Notes under the pieces: generated by a model
What the model was told of the DNA's origin: nothing
Databases searched by the model: none
The model's input: the letters and a program-made list of their open reading frames with translations, nothing else
Assembly (NCBI RefSeq): GCF_051148895.1
Contig: NZ_CP154625.1
Span: 1,116,001-1,180,000 of the forward strand
DNA length: 64,000 nucleotides
From: Terrisporobacter vanillatitrophus
GTDB taxonomy: Bacteria > Bacillota > Clostridia > Peptostreptococcales > Peptostreptococcaceae
Direction: 5' to 3'
Position numbers and translations under genes: made by a program
Shown: one piece after another, positions 45,339 through 54,029 of the stretch
How the letters are laid out: each line of letters opens with the position of its first letter
Numbering within the stretch: the stretch's first letter is position 1

Positions 45339-45986
45339 TTGAAAAATAGAAGGAAGTATTTATTAATATTCATAATATTATTTATTATCATAAGTTTGTT
45401 TTTCATAGGTAGTTTTGAATGGAAAAGTATAAATAATAACCCTAAAATAGATATGAGCGCAAATACAAATTTTAATTTACCACAAAGTCAAATAGAATAT
45501 ATACAGTCACTAGTAGGATTAGAATCAAAGGATATGAAAATATTGGATAATCCATTGAGAATGGAGGGAAGTTTTTATATACCGGAAGATACCATATTAA
45601 GTTTTATTAATCAATATCTAAAAAATACGAAAAATAAAGATATTGAAAATATAAAAATTACAATTAACGAAAATGGATTAACCATTGGAGGTCAATATAG
45701 GCTTCTGGCTTATTTAAAAACACCCATAGATATAGATATACTACCTACATTAACTGAAGATAATGATGTACGACTTAATTTAAAAGATATTAGATTATTA
45801 AATTTAAGTTTAAATAACGATATTGTTGATGCCATAGCTGATAGCTGGTTTTCTAACTTGGACAATATTACTGTGGATAAGGGAGACATAATAATAGATA
45901 AAAGTTTTTTTAAAAACACCAATATAAAATCAATCTCTGTTGAAAAAGATTATTTAGTAGTAAATTTAAGTATAAGTCTAAAATAA
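45339..45986 (+). CDS. Single-TM exported protein of unknown function
   Basis: 215 aa. The N-terminus is a signal anchor (KYLLIFIILFIIISLFFIGS, about residues 6-25), and the rest should be outside the membrane. The extracytoplasmic part alternates strands and amphipathic helices (EDTILSFINQYLKN; IENIKITINENGLTIGGQYR; DIDILPTLTEDNDVRLNLKD), reminiscent of lipid-binding YpmS/DUF2140-type proteins, but I cannot confirm the family. TTG start with AAGGAGG. It stands alone between two terminators. Confidence 0.65.
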   Translation: MKNRRKYLLIFIILFIIISLFFIGSFEWKSINNNPKIDMSANTNFNLPQSQIEYIQSLVGLESKDMKILDNPLRMEGSFYIPEDTILSFINQYLKNTKNKDIENIKITINENGLTIGGQYRLLAYLKTPIDIDILPTLTEDNDVRLNLKDIRLLNLSLNNDIVDAIADSWFSNLDNITVDKGDIIIDKSFFKNTNIKSISVEKDYLVVNLSISLK

Positions 45987-45990
45987 AATT

Positions 45991-46016
45991 GATAGATTAG
46001 TTTCTATCTTTTTTTT
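45991..46016 (+). terminator. Terminator before the CO dehydrogenase operon
   Basis: GATAGA (45991-45996) pairs with TCTATC (46003-46008) and is followed by eight or more T residues; short stem but strong T-run. Confidence 0.6.
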
Positions 46017-46174
46017 ATTTAAAAAATACAAAAAAATGTTTAGGAAAAAGTTTTCTAGGTATCTATAATAATAAGAAAAATTTGTTAATTAATAAACTAT
46101 CAGAAAGTTAGGCTAATCAATAATCATTTCTCAGAATATGAAAATTAAAAAAATTATTTTTAGGGGGAGTTAAA

Positions 46175-48076
46175 ATGGATTGTAATAGTTGTAAAATGTG
46201 CAAAAGTGCAGATGAAAGATTGGAAAGTTTTGTAGCAAGTAAGGAGTTTGACACAGCATTTCATAGAACTGAAACTCAAAAGCAAAAATGTGGATTTGGA
46301 TTACAAGGAGTTTGTTGTAGACTCTGTTCAAATGGACCATGTAGAATAACACCTAAATCACCAAAAGGAATTTGTGGAGCAGAGGCAGACACTATAGTTG
46401 GTAGAAACTTTTTAAGAGCAGTTGCATCAGGATCAGCATGTTATATTCACGTAGTGGAAAATACAGCTCTAAATCTAAAACATGTGGGAGAAACAAGAGG
46501 AATAATTAAAAGTGAAAAAGCATTAAATCATTTAGCTGAAAAATTGGGGATAGAATCTGATGATAAATATGAAAAGTGCACTAAAGTAGCAGATGCAGTT
46601 TTAAATGATTTATACAAACCTAGATTTAATAAAATGGAACTTGTTGAAAAAATAGGATATGGACCAAGAGTAGAAAAATGGAAAGAGCTAGGTATTATGC
46701 CTGGTGGAGCTAAGTCAGAAGTATTTGACGGAGTAGTAAAATCATCAACTAACTTAAACTCAGATCCAGTAGATATGTTAATGAGTTGTTTAAGCCTTGG
46801 AATTTCAACAGGACTTTATGGATTAACACTTACAAACCTTATAAATGACATAATGCTAGGTGATCCAGTTATAAGAATGGCACCAGTTGGATTTAGAGTA
46901 ATAGACGAAGATTATATAAACATAATGATTACAGGTCACCAACATTCCACATTTACATCATTCCAAGAAAAATTAAAAGAACCAGAAGTTGTAGGACTTG
47001 CCAAATCTGTAGGAGCAAAAGGATTTAGACTAGTAGGATGTACTTGTGTAGGTCAAGATTTACAACTTAGAGGAGAACATTATCAAGAAATATTTGCCGG
47101 GCATGCTGGAAACAATTTTACAAGTGAAGCAGTATTATCAACAGGTGCAATAGATATGGTAGTCTCAGAATTTAACTGTACAATACCAGGGCTTGAACCT
47201 ATAGCTGATGAATTAAAAGTTAAAATGATATGTCTTGATGATGTGGCTAAAAAGAAAAATGCAGAATATATTTATCTAGACAGAAATAAATACGATGAAA
47301 TAGATAGAAAATTGATAAATGAAGCTTTAGAATCTTATAAAAATAGAAGAAGTGAAGTTAAAATAGATATACCAAAAGATCATGGATTTGAACAATCTTT
47401 AACTGGTGTTAGTGAAAAGAATTTAAAAGAATTTTTAGGTGATTCATGGAAGCCATTAGTAGACTTAATAGCTGATGGAACAATTAAAGGTGTTGCAGCA
47501 ATAGTAGGATGTTCAAATATGACTGCTGGTGGACACGACATAAATACTGTTGAGTTAACCAAAGAATTAATTAAGAGAGATATTATAGTTTTATCAGCAG
47601 GATGTTCAACTGGAGGACTTGAAAACGTAGGATTAATGTCACCAGGAGCAGAAGAGTTAGCAGGAGAAAATTTAAAAGCTGTATGTAAGAAATTAGGAAT
47701 ACCACCAGTATTAAACTTTGGACCATGTTTAGCAATAGGTAGACTTGAAATAGTTGCAACAGAGTTAGCAGCATACTTAGGAATAGACTTACCACAGTTA
47801 CCACTTGTACTTTCAGCACCACAATGGTTAGAAGAACAAGCACTTGCAGATGGAGCATTTGGTCTAGCATTAGGTCTTCCTCTACATTTAGCACTTCCTC
47901 CTTTTATAACAGGAAGTAAATTAGTGACAGAAGTTTTAACAGAGGGGTTGAAAGATATAACAGGAGGTCATGTAATAGTAAACCCAGACCCTAAATCAAC
48001 TGCAGACCAGTTAGAAGAAATAATAATAGATAGAAGAGTAAAACTTGGGTTAAAGGATGTGGAATCTTATGCATAG
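46175..48076 (+). CDS. cooS: Anaerobic Ni-Fe-S carbon monoxide dehydrogenase catalytic subunit
   Basis: Interconverts CO and CO2 at a Ni-Fe4S4-5 C-cluster. Seen: N-terminal cluster B/D cysteines (CNSCKMCKSADERL; then QKCGFGLQGVCCRLCSNGPC and KGICGAEADT), C-cluster His in MITGHQHSTFTS and Cys in GCTCVGQD, EFNCTIPG, VGCSNMTAGG, SAGCSTGG and FGPCLAIGR. All expected ligands are present; length 633 aa is normal for monofunctional CooS. It is followed by a CooF-like ferredoxin and an FAD oxidoreductase. No acetyl-CoA synthase or hydrogenase gene lies next to it. Start behind TAGGGGG. Confidence 0.95.
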   Translation: MDCNSCKMCKSADERLESFVASKEFDTAFHRTETQKQKCGFGLQGVCCRLCSNGPCRITPKSPKGICGAEADTIVGRNFLRAVASGSACYIHVVENTALNLKHVGETRGIIKSEKALNHLAEKLGIESDDKYEKCTKVADAVLNDLYKPRFNKMELVEKIGYGPRVEKWKELGIMPGGAKSEVFDGVVKSSTNLNSDPVDMLMSCLSLGISTGLYGLTLTNLINDIMLGDPVIRMAPVGFRVIDEDYINIMITGHQHSTFTSFQEKLKEPEVVGLAKSVGAKGFRLVGCTCVGQDLQLRGEHYQEIFAGHAGNNFTSEAVLSTGAIDMVVSEFNCTIPGLEPIADELKVKMICLDDVAKKKNAEYIYLDRNKYDEIDRKLINEALESYKNRRSEVKIDIPKDHGFEQSLTGVSEKNLKEFLGDSWKPLVDLIADGTIKGVAAIVGCSNMTAGGHDINTVELTKELIKRDIIVLSAGCSTGGLENVGLMSPGAEELAGENLKAVCKKLGIPPVLNFGPCLAIGRLEIVATELAAYLGIDLPQLPLVLSAPQWLEEQALADGAFGLALGLPLHLALPPFITGSKLVTEVLTEGLKDITGGHVIVNPDPKSTADQLEEIIIDRRVKLGLKDVESYA

Positions 48077-48524
48077 AATTTTAATTGATAAAGACTTATG
48101 TAAAGGTTGTAAAAGTTGTGTTCTAGCTTGTATGTTAAGAAATAGTAATGCTGAAGATATATACACATTAGATTTAGATAGTATAGATACTGAAAGTAAA
48201 AATCATATAGAAATGGACAGAAATAATCACCCAGTACCTATATTTTGTAGACATTGTGATGAGCCAGAATGTGTAATGACTTGTATGAGTGGAGCTATGA
48301 GTAAAGACGAAGAGAGCGGAATAGTTTCATATGATGAGAGTAAATGTGGATCTTGCTATATGTGTGTAATGTCATGTCCTTATGGTTTATTAAAAGTAGA
48401 CGATAGAAGTAAGCAAAAAATATTAAAATGTGATTTATGTAAAAATGAAGAAATTCCTAAGTGTGTAGCTATGTGTCCTACAGGAGCAATCAAGCTACAA
48501 AAGGAGGATGCTTATGCTAGATAA
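48069..48524 (+). CDS. cooF: CooF-like four-cluster ferredoxin
   Basis: Electron carrier for CooS. ATG 48069 is preferred to ATG 48057 because AAAGG is adjacent to the latter but well spaced from the former; the gene then overlaps cooS by 8 nt. Four [4Fe-4S] motifs are visible: CKGCKSCVLAC, CRHCDEPECVMTC, CGSCYMCVMSCPYG and CDLCKNEEIPKCVAMCP, in the interleaved order of HycB/CooF proteins. Length 151 aa. Its end overlaps the oxidoreductase gene. Confidence 0.9.
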   Translation: MHRILIDKDLCKGCKSCVLACMLRNSNAEDIYTLDLDSIDTESKNHIEMDRNNHPVPIFCRHCDEPECVMTCMSGAMSKDEESGIVSYDESKCGSCYMCVMSCPYGLLKVDDRSKQKILKCDLCKNEEIPKCVAMCPTGAIKLQKEDAYAR

Positions 48525-49812
48525 ATTATTTAATAAATTATCATCTAATAAAGGAAAAAATTATATTGAAATAAAAAATACTCCAAACAATTATGTTATT
48601 TTAGGCGCAAGTGCAGCAGGAATAAATGCAGCAAAGACTTTAAGACAACTAGATCCAAAGGGAAGTATCACACTTGTATCTATGGATGAAAAGATTTACT
48701 CTCGTTGTATGTTGCATCATGTCATATCATGTCATAGAAGTGTGGAAAGTATTAATTTTATAGATATAGATTTTATGGAAAAAAATAATATAAAGTGGAT
48801 AAAAAATACTGAAGCAAAAAGTATAGATACTAAAAATAAAATAGTAAACTTAGAGCTGGAAAATATAAGTTATGATAAATTACTAATAGCTACAGGAGCA
48901 AAATCTTTTGTGCCTCCAATAAAAAATGCAAAAGAAGGAAATAACATATATTCCCTTAGAGATCTTGAAGATGTAATTTATATAAAAGAAAAAATCAAAG
49001 ATAGTAAAAAAGTTGCAATAATAGGTGCAGGACTTATAGGTATAGATATATTGACATCACTTTTAGATAAGGGAAATTTAGAAGTATCTTTAATTTATCC
49101 AAATGAGTATATACTAGATTTACAACTTGATAAATATTCGGCTAAAGTATATGAAAGTAAATTTATAGAACTTGGTGCAAAATTATATTCTTCTTTACCA
49201 GTAAATCAAATTCTATTAGATGATAATAAGAATGTTAAAGGAGTTGAACTGGGAGATAATAGTATAGTTGAATGTGATTTATTAATAATTGCTACAGGGG
49301 TTAGACCTAATACAGAAATTGTTGCTAATACTAATATAGAAGACAACAGAGGAATAGTTATAAATGACAAATGTGAAACTACAGTAAAAGATATATATGC
49401 GGCAGGAGATGTGGTTGGCAAAAATGCTATTTGGCCACTAGCTGTGAAACAAGGAATTGTAGCAGCTTACAATATGGCTGGAGTTGAAAAAATTATAGAC
49501 GATCAATTTACTTTTAAAAATAGTATGAACTTTGCAGGGATACCAACAATTTCTTTAGGGATAGTTATACCACCAGATGATACTTATGATGTAATTACTA
49601 GATGTGATAAAGATGGATATAAAAAGTTTGTTATAAAGGATAATGTAATAATAGGATTTATAGCTCAAGGTGATATTTCTTATACTGGACCTATTACTTA
49701 TCTAATAAAACATAAGATTGAAATACCTAATTTAAGAGATAGAGTATTTGATATTGGATACGCTGATTTCTTTTCTATAAAAGAAAATGGAGAGTTTGAG
49801 TATAGTATTTAG
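48514..49812 (+). CDS. FAD/NAD(P)-dependent oxidoreductase of the CO dehydrogenase operon
   Basis: 432 aa. ATG 48514 follows GGAGG (48503-48507) by 6 nt; the in-frame ATG 48508 is too close. Seen: FAD-binding YVILGASAAGINAAKTLRQL, an NAD-binding KKVAIIGAGLIGIDILTSLL near residue 165, and the FAD-end motif DIYAAGDVVGKNAIWPLA. It belongs to the NADH:rubredoxin/nitrite-reductase-like pyridine nucleotide oxidoreductases. Position after cooS-cooF suggests it passes electrons from CO to NAD(P)+ or to another carrier. It lacks an obvious redox-active disulfide. Confidence 0.88.
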   Translation: MLDKLFNKLSSNKGKNYIEIKNTPNNYVILGASAAGINAAKTLRQLDPKGSITLVSMDEKIYSRCMLHHVISCHRSVESINFIDIDFMEKNNIKWIKNTEAKSIDTKNKIVNLELENISYDKLLIATGAKSFVPPIKNAKEGNNIYSLRDLEDVIYIKEKIKDSKKVAIIGAGLIGIDILTSLLDKGNLEVSLIYPNEYILDLQLDKYSAKVYESKFIELGAKLYSSLPVNQILLDDNKNVKGVELGDNSIVECDLLIIATGVRPNTEIVANTNIEDNRGIVINDKCETTVKDIYAAGDVVGKNAIWPLAVKQGIVAAYNMAGVEKIIDDQFTFKNSMNFAGIPTISLGIVIPPDDTYDVITRCDKDGYKKFVIKDNVIIGFIAQGDISYTGPITYLIKHKIEIPNLRDRVFDIGYADFFSIKENGEFEYSI

Positions 49813-49834
49813 GAAATTTTATATAAACTTAATA

Positions 49835-49872
49835 AAAAATAGGTGTACAATTACTCGTATGCCTATTTTTTT
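49835..49872 (+). terminator. Terminator of the CO dehydrogenase operon
   Basis: AAAAATAGGTGTAC pairs with GTATGCCTATTTTT (wobble pairs) and ends in a T-run. Confidence 0.8.
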
Positions 49873-50000
49873 ATTAGGAAATAATATAAATAATAGCTTA
49901 TTAAAACAAATTTATTAAGCAATATAAAATATAATTGATAAAAAAGATATAGTTTAAACTTAATTACTATAACAAGAAATTTTTAAGGATGTTAAAGTAA

Positions 50001-50240
50001 ATGGGAAATATTTTCAAAATGGGAAAAAGTATTACGTTAAAATTATTTTTGCTTCTATTTATGCTTATAGTGTTAATATCATTTGCTATTTCCTTTTGGC
50101 AAGTGAAAAATACTAATCAAATAGTAGATAAAGAAATGAAAGTAATGAGGGAACAAGTTTTAGATGAAGTAGCAAATAATATATCAGTATTTTGTCCAGA
50201 AAAAGAAATCAACTTGCAAAACTTGCATTTAGAGGAATGA
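50001..50240 (+). pseudogene. Chimeric ORF: receptor-like N-terminus joined to a nupC remnant
   Basis: A 79-codon frame. Residues 1-60 look like the start of a sensor or chemoreceptor: membrane helix LFLLLFMLIVLISFAISFWQ followed by a polar helix (VDKEMKVMREQVLDEVANN). From about residue 62 the DNA switches to the 3' end of a nucleoside-transporter gene (SVFCPEK), and a one-base loss then shifts the frame, giving an unrelated tail (EINLQNLHLEE) and a premature stop. The junction lies near 50180-50184. No Shine-Dalgarno better than AAGGA is seen. It is most simply a deletion fusion and unlikely to be functional. Confidence 0.75.
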
Positions 50241-50302
50241 TAGGTGGTTTCTTAGTAAGTTTATTAAGTGCTTTAATAGTTGGAGCAGTAGTTGCTATAT
50301 AA
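50184..50302 (+). pseudogene. Frameshifted 3' fragment of a second nupC gene
   Basis: The 119 nt align almost base for base with the end of the intact nupC (60959-61079): both encode FCPEK-RNQLAKLAFRGMIGG when the missing A is restored, then VSxLSALIVG and end at a matching stop codon. One A is lost from the run after TGTCC (AGAAAAAG here, GGAAAAAAG there). The rest of this nupC copy is gone. It lies just upstream of the purine nucleoside phosphorylase, a natural nupC partner. Confidence 0.85.
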
Positions 50303-50418
50303 ATTATATATAAAAGCTTTATTTGGAGATATATTGAAACAAAAGAATAAAATAGGTAAAATAGATTTATAATAAATAAAATTATTATTAATTTAATATA
50401 GGCATATGAGGTGAAACA

Positions 50419-51240
50419 ATGAAAGATTTATATACTAAAATAAAAGAATCAGTAGATTATATAAATTCAAAAACGGAAATAAAACCAAACATAGGATTAA
50501 TATTAGGATCAGGTCTTGGAGTATTAGCTGATGAAATAGAAAATCCTATAAAAATAAAATATGATGAAATACCAAATTTCCCTGTATCAACAGTAGAAGG
50601 TCATGCAGGCCAATTAGTTATAGGTAATTTACAAGGAAAAACTGTTGTAGCAATGCAAGGAAGATTCCACTACTACGAAGGATACTCAATGGAAATGATA
50701 ACTTTCCCAGTAAGAGTAATGAAAGAATTAGGCGTGGAAACTATATTTGTTACTAATGCAGCAGGTGGAGCTAATAAAGATTTTAAACCAGGAGACTTAA
50801 TGATAATAACAGATCATATAAACTTATCTGGAAATAATCCTTTAATTGGGCCGAATGATAATAGAATAGGAACAAGATTCCCAGACATGTCAGCTGCATA
50901 TACAAAAGAATATATTGAGTTAGCTAAAAAATGTGCAGATAAATTAAATATAAAAGTTCAAGAAGGTGTGTATGCTTTCTTCTCAGGACCAACTTACGAA
51001 ACTCCAGCTGAAGTAAGAATGGCAAGAGTTTTAGGAGCAGATGCAGTTGGTATGTCAACAGCTCCAGAAGTTATAGTTGCATCACACAGTAAACTTAAAG
51101 TTGTGGGAATTTCTTGTATAACAAATATGGCGTCAGGAATACTTGATCAACCTTTAAATCATGAAGAAGTAATAGAAACTACTCAAAAAGTTCAAGGAGA
51201 ATTCTTAGCATTAGTTAAAACTATAGTTGGTGAAATATAA
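50419..51240 (+). CDS. punA: Purine nucleoside phosphorylase (trimeric PNP-I)
   Basis: Cleaves purine (deoxy)ribonucleosides with phosphate to base and ribose-1-phosphate. Seen: phosphate-site LILGSGLGVLADEI, AMQGRFHYYEGYS with the catalytic-site residues, VTNAAGGANKDFKPGD, the SGPTYETPAE substrate region, VGMSTAPEVIVA and the late Asn in GISCITNMASG. Length 273 aa, typical of the low-molecular-mass, inosine/guanosine-specific class. Start behind GAGGTG. The nupC remnant immediately upstream suggests an ancestral transporter-PNP operon. Confidence 0.93.
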   Translation: MKDLYTKIKESVDYINSKTEIKPNIGLILGSGLGVLADEIENPIKIKYDEIPNFPVSTVEGHAGQLVIGNLQGKTVVAMQGRFHYYEGYSMEMITFPVRVMKELGVETIFVTNAAGGANKDFKPGDLMIITDHINLSGNNPLIGPNDNRIGTRFPDMSAAYTKEYIELAKKCADKLNIKVQEGVYAFFSGPTYETPAEVRMARVLGADAVGMSTAPEVIVASHSKLKVVGISCITNMASGILDQPLNHEEVIETTQKVQGEFLALVKTIVGEI

Positions 51241-51250
51241 TAAATTTATA

Positions 51251-51280
51251 AATAGACATGCAATTTGCATGTCTATTTTT
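51251..51280 (+). terminator. Terminator after the PNP gene
   Basis: A 13-bp perfect stem AATAGACATGCAA / TTGCATGTCTATT ending in TTTTT. Confidence 0.9.
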
Positions 51281-51375
51281 AGTAACATATTTATACAAAG
51301 TGATAATTAGTATATATGATTGAGGATATTTTTTATTTTTGCATTAAAATTAAGTTAGTGGTTAATATAATAATA

Positions 51376-51548
51376 GTTGATTAAATATCAACTAAATCTC
51401 AAACTTACTAGGTAAAAGCTAGCATTGTCTAACCTTTTGATAGTATTAAAAAGTTTGAGAAACATAAGTCAAAAGCTTAGGCTATCACCTATGTCTTTTG
51501 CGATAAGCTCTAGATTTGATAGTTTATATTTCAATCTAGAGCTTTTTT
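51376..51548 (+). ncRNA. Structured 5' leader with terminator upstream of the YhaM-like gene
   Basis: After a plausible promoter (TTGCAT 51339-51344, TAATAT 51363-51368) the leader shows: a 6-bp hairpin GTTGAT/ATCAAC (51376-51392); a 10-bp closing stem TCTCAAACTT/AAGTTTGAGA (51397-51406 with 51451-51460); a second domain in which ACATA/TATGT (51462-51466, 51490-51494) and CAAAAG/CTTTTG (51470-51475, 51495-51500) cross as a pseudoknot; and a terminator. AGCTTA (51474-51479) can pair with TAAGCT (51504-51509) and so compete with the terminator stem. It looks like a riboswitch-type leader, but I match it to no class I know. Confidence 0.5.
51505..51548 (+). terminator. Leader terminator before the YhaM-like gene
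   Basis: A 12-bp perfect stem AAGCTCTAGATT (51505-51516) / AATCTAGAGCTT (51533-51544) followed by six T residues, 32 nt before the start codon. Confidence 0.9.
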
Positions 51549-51580
51549 AATGACTAATTTTATAATTAAGGAGAAATACT

Positions 51581-52477
51581 ATGACAGATAAAAAACCATA
51601 CCTTAAGGATTTAAAAGATGGAAGTGTAAAAATTTCTCTTATGGTAAATAAGAAATTATATAAAGATGGAAATAAGATGCTTTATTTATTAAGTGATAAA
51701 AGTGGATATATAAATGCAAAAGTTCCTGTAAAAGTAAAACTAGAACCAGGACAAGTTATTGAAATTGAAGGTGTTAAAGATTATATTTTAGATGTTTTTC
51801 AAGTTAAAATAATAGAAGACTACAATATTGATGATTATTTAGCAACTGTAAATAGAAATATAGATGAAATTATGGAAGATATTGAAGCAATAAGTAGAGA
51901 ATGTATAACATCACCACAAAGTAAAATACTGGATGATTATTTTTTTAAAGATGACAAATTTTTAGAAAAATTTAAACGAGGAATCGGTGGAGTTAGCATG
52001 CACCATAACTATGTTGGAGGTTTAGCTGAGCATACTTTAGGTGTAATGTATTTGACAAAAATATTATGTGATATATATGATTGTAGAAGAAGAGAAATTG
52101 CTATATTAAGTGCTAAACTTCATGATATAGGTAAAATTTACGAAATGGATTACAGTGGTCCTTTTAAATATACTTTAGAAGGGGAACTTGAAGGTCATAT
52201 TGTTATTAGTGTGCAAATGATAGATAGAGCAATTATGGACTTGGGAATTCCTTTTAGCGAAGATTTTGTCAAAAGAATAAAGGGATGTATTATTCAACAT
52301 CATGGTAAGCTGGAATATGGTTCACCTAAAAAAGCTAATATGGAAGAATCCATAATATTAAATTTTGCTGATACTGTTGATGCTACTTTAAACAAAATTA
52401 ATCAAATAAAAGAAGAAACAAAAGAAGACACCTGGTCTGTTTATGATAAAAAGATGGACACTAAGCTTTATCTATAA
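51581..52477 (+). CDS. yhaM: YhaM-like 3'-5' exoribonuclease (OB-fold plus HD)
   Basis: 298 aa. N-terminal OB-fold nucleic-acid-binding part (about 1-90; DKSGYINAKVPVKVKLEPGQ) and C-terminal HD phosphohydrolase (about 135-280) with HHNYVGGLAEHTLGVMYL, LSAKLHDIGKIYEM and IIQHHGKLEYGSPKK. This is the architecture of Bacillus YhaM/CBF1, which degrades RNA and single-stranded DNA from the 3' end. Start behind AAGGAGA. It lies downstream of the structured leader and may lead the transcript that continues toward the folate genes. Confidence 0.88.
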   Translation: MTDKKPYLKDLKDGSVKISLMVNKKLYKDGNKMLYLLSDKSGYINAKVPVKVKLEPGQVIEIEGVKDYILDVFQVKIIEDYNIDDYLATVNRNIDEIMEDIEAISRECITSPQSKILDDYFFKDDKFLEKFKRGIGGVSMHHNYVGGLAEHTLGVMYLTKILCDIYDCRRREIAILSAKLHDIGKIYEMDYSGPFKYTLEGELEGHIVISVQMIDRAIMDLGIPFSEDFVKRIKGCIIQHHGKLEYGSPKKANMEESIILNFADTVDATLNKINQIKEETKEDTWSVYDKKMDTKLYL

Positions 52478-52506
52478 TTACAGTAGTACAAAAATGGGGG
52501 AATAAA

Positions 52507-53289
52507 ATGATGAATGATAAAAATATAAGAGTGGGAATAGCTTCATTAATATATAATATAAATGAAGCTTTAGAAATTTGTAATAAAAATAAAGAAATAA
52601 ACCATATAGAAATAGGCATTGATAACCTTTGTGATTGTAAAGAACTTAAAAAATATGAAAATAGCATAAAAAAACTTGATTTAAGTGTGGGAATTCATTT
52701 ACCAATGGAGCTTAATCCTTGTGAAGACATTATATTTATTAAAGAAAAGTGGATAGAATATATTAACATATTAAGTGAAGAATTGAAATTTTTAAATGCG
52801 TCATATTTTAATATGCATTTAGGATATGTTATGACAAATAGATTAAGTAAAAACAAAGAAAAGTACTTAAATAATATAGTAGATTTTTTCAATAAATTAT
52901 TATTAGAAAAAAATCACCTTAACATTACAATAGAAAATACTTATACAAAAGGTGGAGATTTTTCTAATTTGGGAAATGATGTAGAAGACTTTAAATATAT
53001 TTTTGAACGTAATCAAGCTATAAGTTTTTGCTTTGACAGTGGACATAACTTAATTTGTAAAAGTAATTATAACTTATTAAAAAATAAAACAAGAGTAATT
53101 CATCTTAATGATAATTATGGAGCTGAAGATGAACATTTAGGTATAATGAAAGGAAATTTAAGTGAAGAGGAATTAGAAAATATTTTATCTTTAAACCATG
53201 AATTTCTAGTACTTGAGATGAATTTCAATCATATAGAAGAATCATTAGATATTTTAAAACAATATAATGTTTTTAAAAGTAAAAAATAA
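52507..53289 (+). CDS. TIM-barrel protein, sugar phosphate isomerase/epimerase-like
   Basis: 260 aa with the AP-endonuclease-2-type TIM-barrel pattern: NHIEIGIDNLCDCKELKK, SVGIHLPMELNPCEDI, FNMHLGYVMTNR, LNITIENTYTKGGDFSNLGN, FCFDSGHNLICKSNYN, VIHLNDNYGAEDEHLGIMKG and FLVLEMNF. His, Glu and Asp residues at the strand ends (H in MHLG, E in IENT, DSGH, HLND, HLG) would form the metal site. The substrate is unknown. It sits 30 nt after yhaM behind GGGGG, with its own promoter-less spacing. Confidence 0.75.
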   Translation: MMNDKNIRVGIASLIYNINEALEICNKNKEINHIEIGIDNLCDCKELKKYENSIKKLDLSVGIHLPMELNPCEDIIFIKEKWIEYINILSEELKFLNASYFNMHLGYVMTNRLSKNKEKYLNNIVDFFNKLLLEKNHLNITIENTYTKGGDFSNLGNDVEDFKYIFERNQAISFCFDSGHNLICKSNYNLLKNKTRVIHLNDNYGAEDEHLGIMKGNLSEEELENILSLNHEFLVLEMNFNHIEESLDILKQYNVFKSKK

Positions 53290-53298
53290 CTTATATTA

Positions 53299-53327
53299 TT
53301 GACAAAAACATAACAAATATATATTCT
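53299..53327 (+). promoter_or_regulatory. Promoter before the nucleotidyltransferase/folate genes
   Basis: TTGACA (53299-53304), 17-nt spacer, TATTCT (53322-53327), ending 18 nt before the start codon, so the 5' untranslated region would be short. Confidence 0.65.
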
Positions 53328-53345
53328 TACTCCTAGGAGGGTTTT

Positions 53346-54014
53346 ATGAATAATAATATTTATAATACTTTTGTAAAAGTAATAGAAGGTTTTAAGAAAG
53401 ATAAAAATGTTAAGTCTATTATTCATGTAGGTTCTAGTAAAGAAAAAATTTATGAAGAAAATACTAAAGTAAATGATATAGACTTATTTATTATTGTAGG
53501 AAATCAAGAAAAAAATCAGATTAGGAAAGTTGAAAAGATTGATGAAATAGAGTTCGATTTTAATTATATTTCTATAAAAGGTTGTTATGACTTTATAGAA
53601 AGTAAAACATATTTTTTTCTTAATATAAAAGATGGAAAACTATTATATGATGAAAATAATTTTGGAAAAGGAATTTTGTCATTATGTGAAGAAAAATATA
53701 AAGAAGGACCAAATAAATTATCCAAAGAAGAAAAACTATTTCATGCAAATCAATTATTATCAGATATATCAAGACTAAAACAGAAAGATGAATATGATGA
53801 ATTTGAATATGATTTTCTAATTTATATGTATTTAAATAAAATCATAAAAATGTATTATCTTATTAATGATATTTGGTTACCAAAAGATAAAAAGTTACTA
53901 AAATCTTTAAAGATGCAAGAACCTACATTATATAAATTAGTATGTAATGTTAGAGGATCTGAAAAATATAAAAAAATAACAAAAGTAACAGACTATATTT
54001 TTAAAAACTTATAA
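53346..54014 (+). CDS. Nucleotidyltransferase-domain protein
   Basis: 222 aa. The N-terminal part has the polymerase-beta-type nucleotidyltransferase signature: IIHVGSSKEKIYE followed by NDIDLFIIVG (G-S and D-x-D) and a later FDFNYISIKG strand carrying a third acidic position. The C-terminal half is helical (LSDISRLKQKDEYDEFEYDF). The substrate cannot be deduced. Start behind TAGGAGG; folE begins 15 nt after the stop, so it may be co-transcribed with the folate genes without being part of that pathway. Confidence 0.72.
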   Translation: MNNNIYNTFVKVIEGFKKDKNVKSIIHVGSSKEKIYEENTKVNDIDLFIIVGNQEKNQIRKVEKIDEIEFDFNYISIKGCYDFIESKTYFFLNIKDGKLLYDENNFGKGILSLCEEKYKEGPNKLSKEEKLFHANQLLSDISRLKQKDEYDEFEYDFLIYMYLNKIIKMYYLINDIWLPKDKKLLKSLKMQEPTLYKLVCNVRGSEKYKKITKVTDYIFKNL

Positions 54015-54029
54015 TTTGGGAGGAGAACA

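Noticed and set aside
51376..51548. Purine or THF riboswitch for the PNP/folate genes
   Set aside because: No match to the conserved cores of either class, and the leader precedes yhaM rather than the PNP or folE genes.
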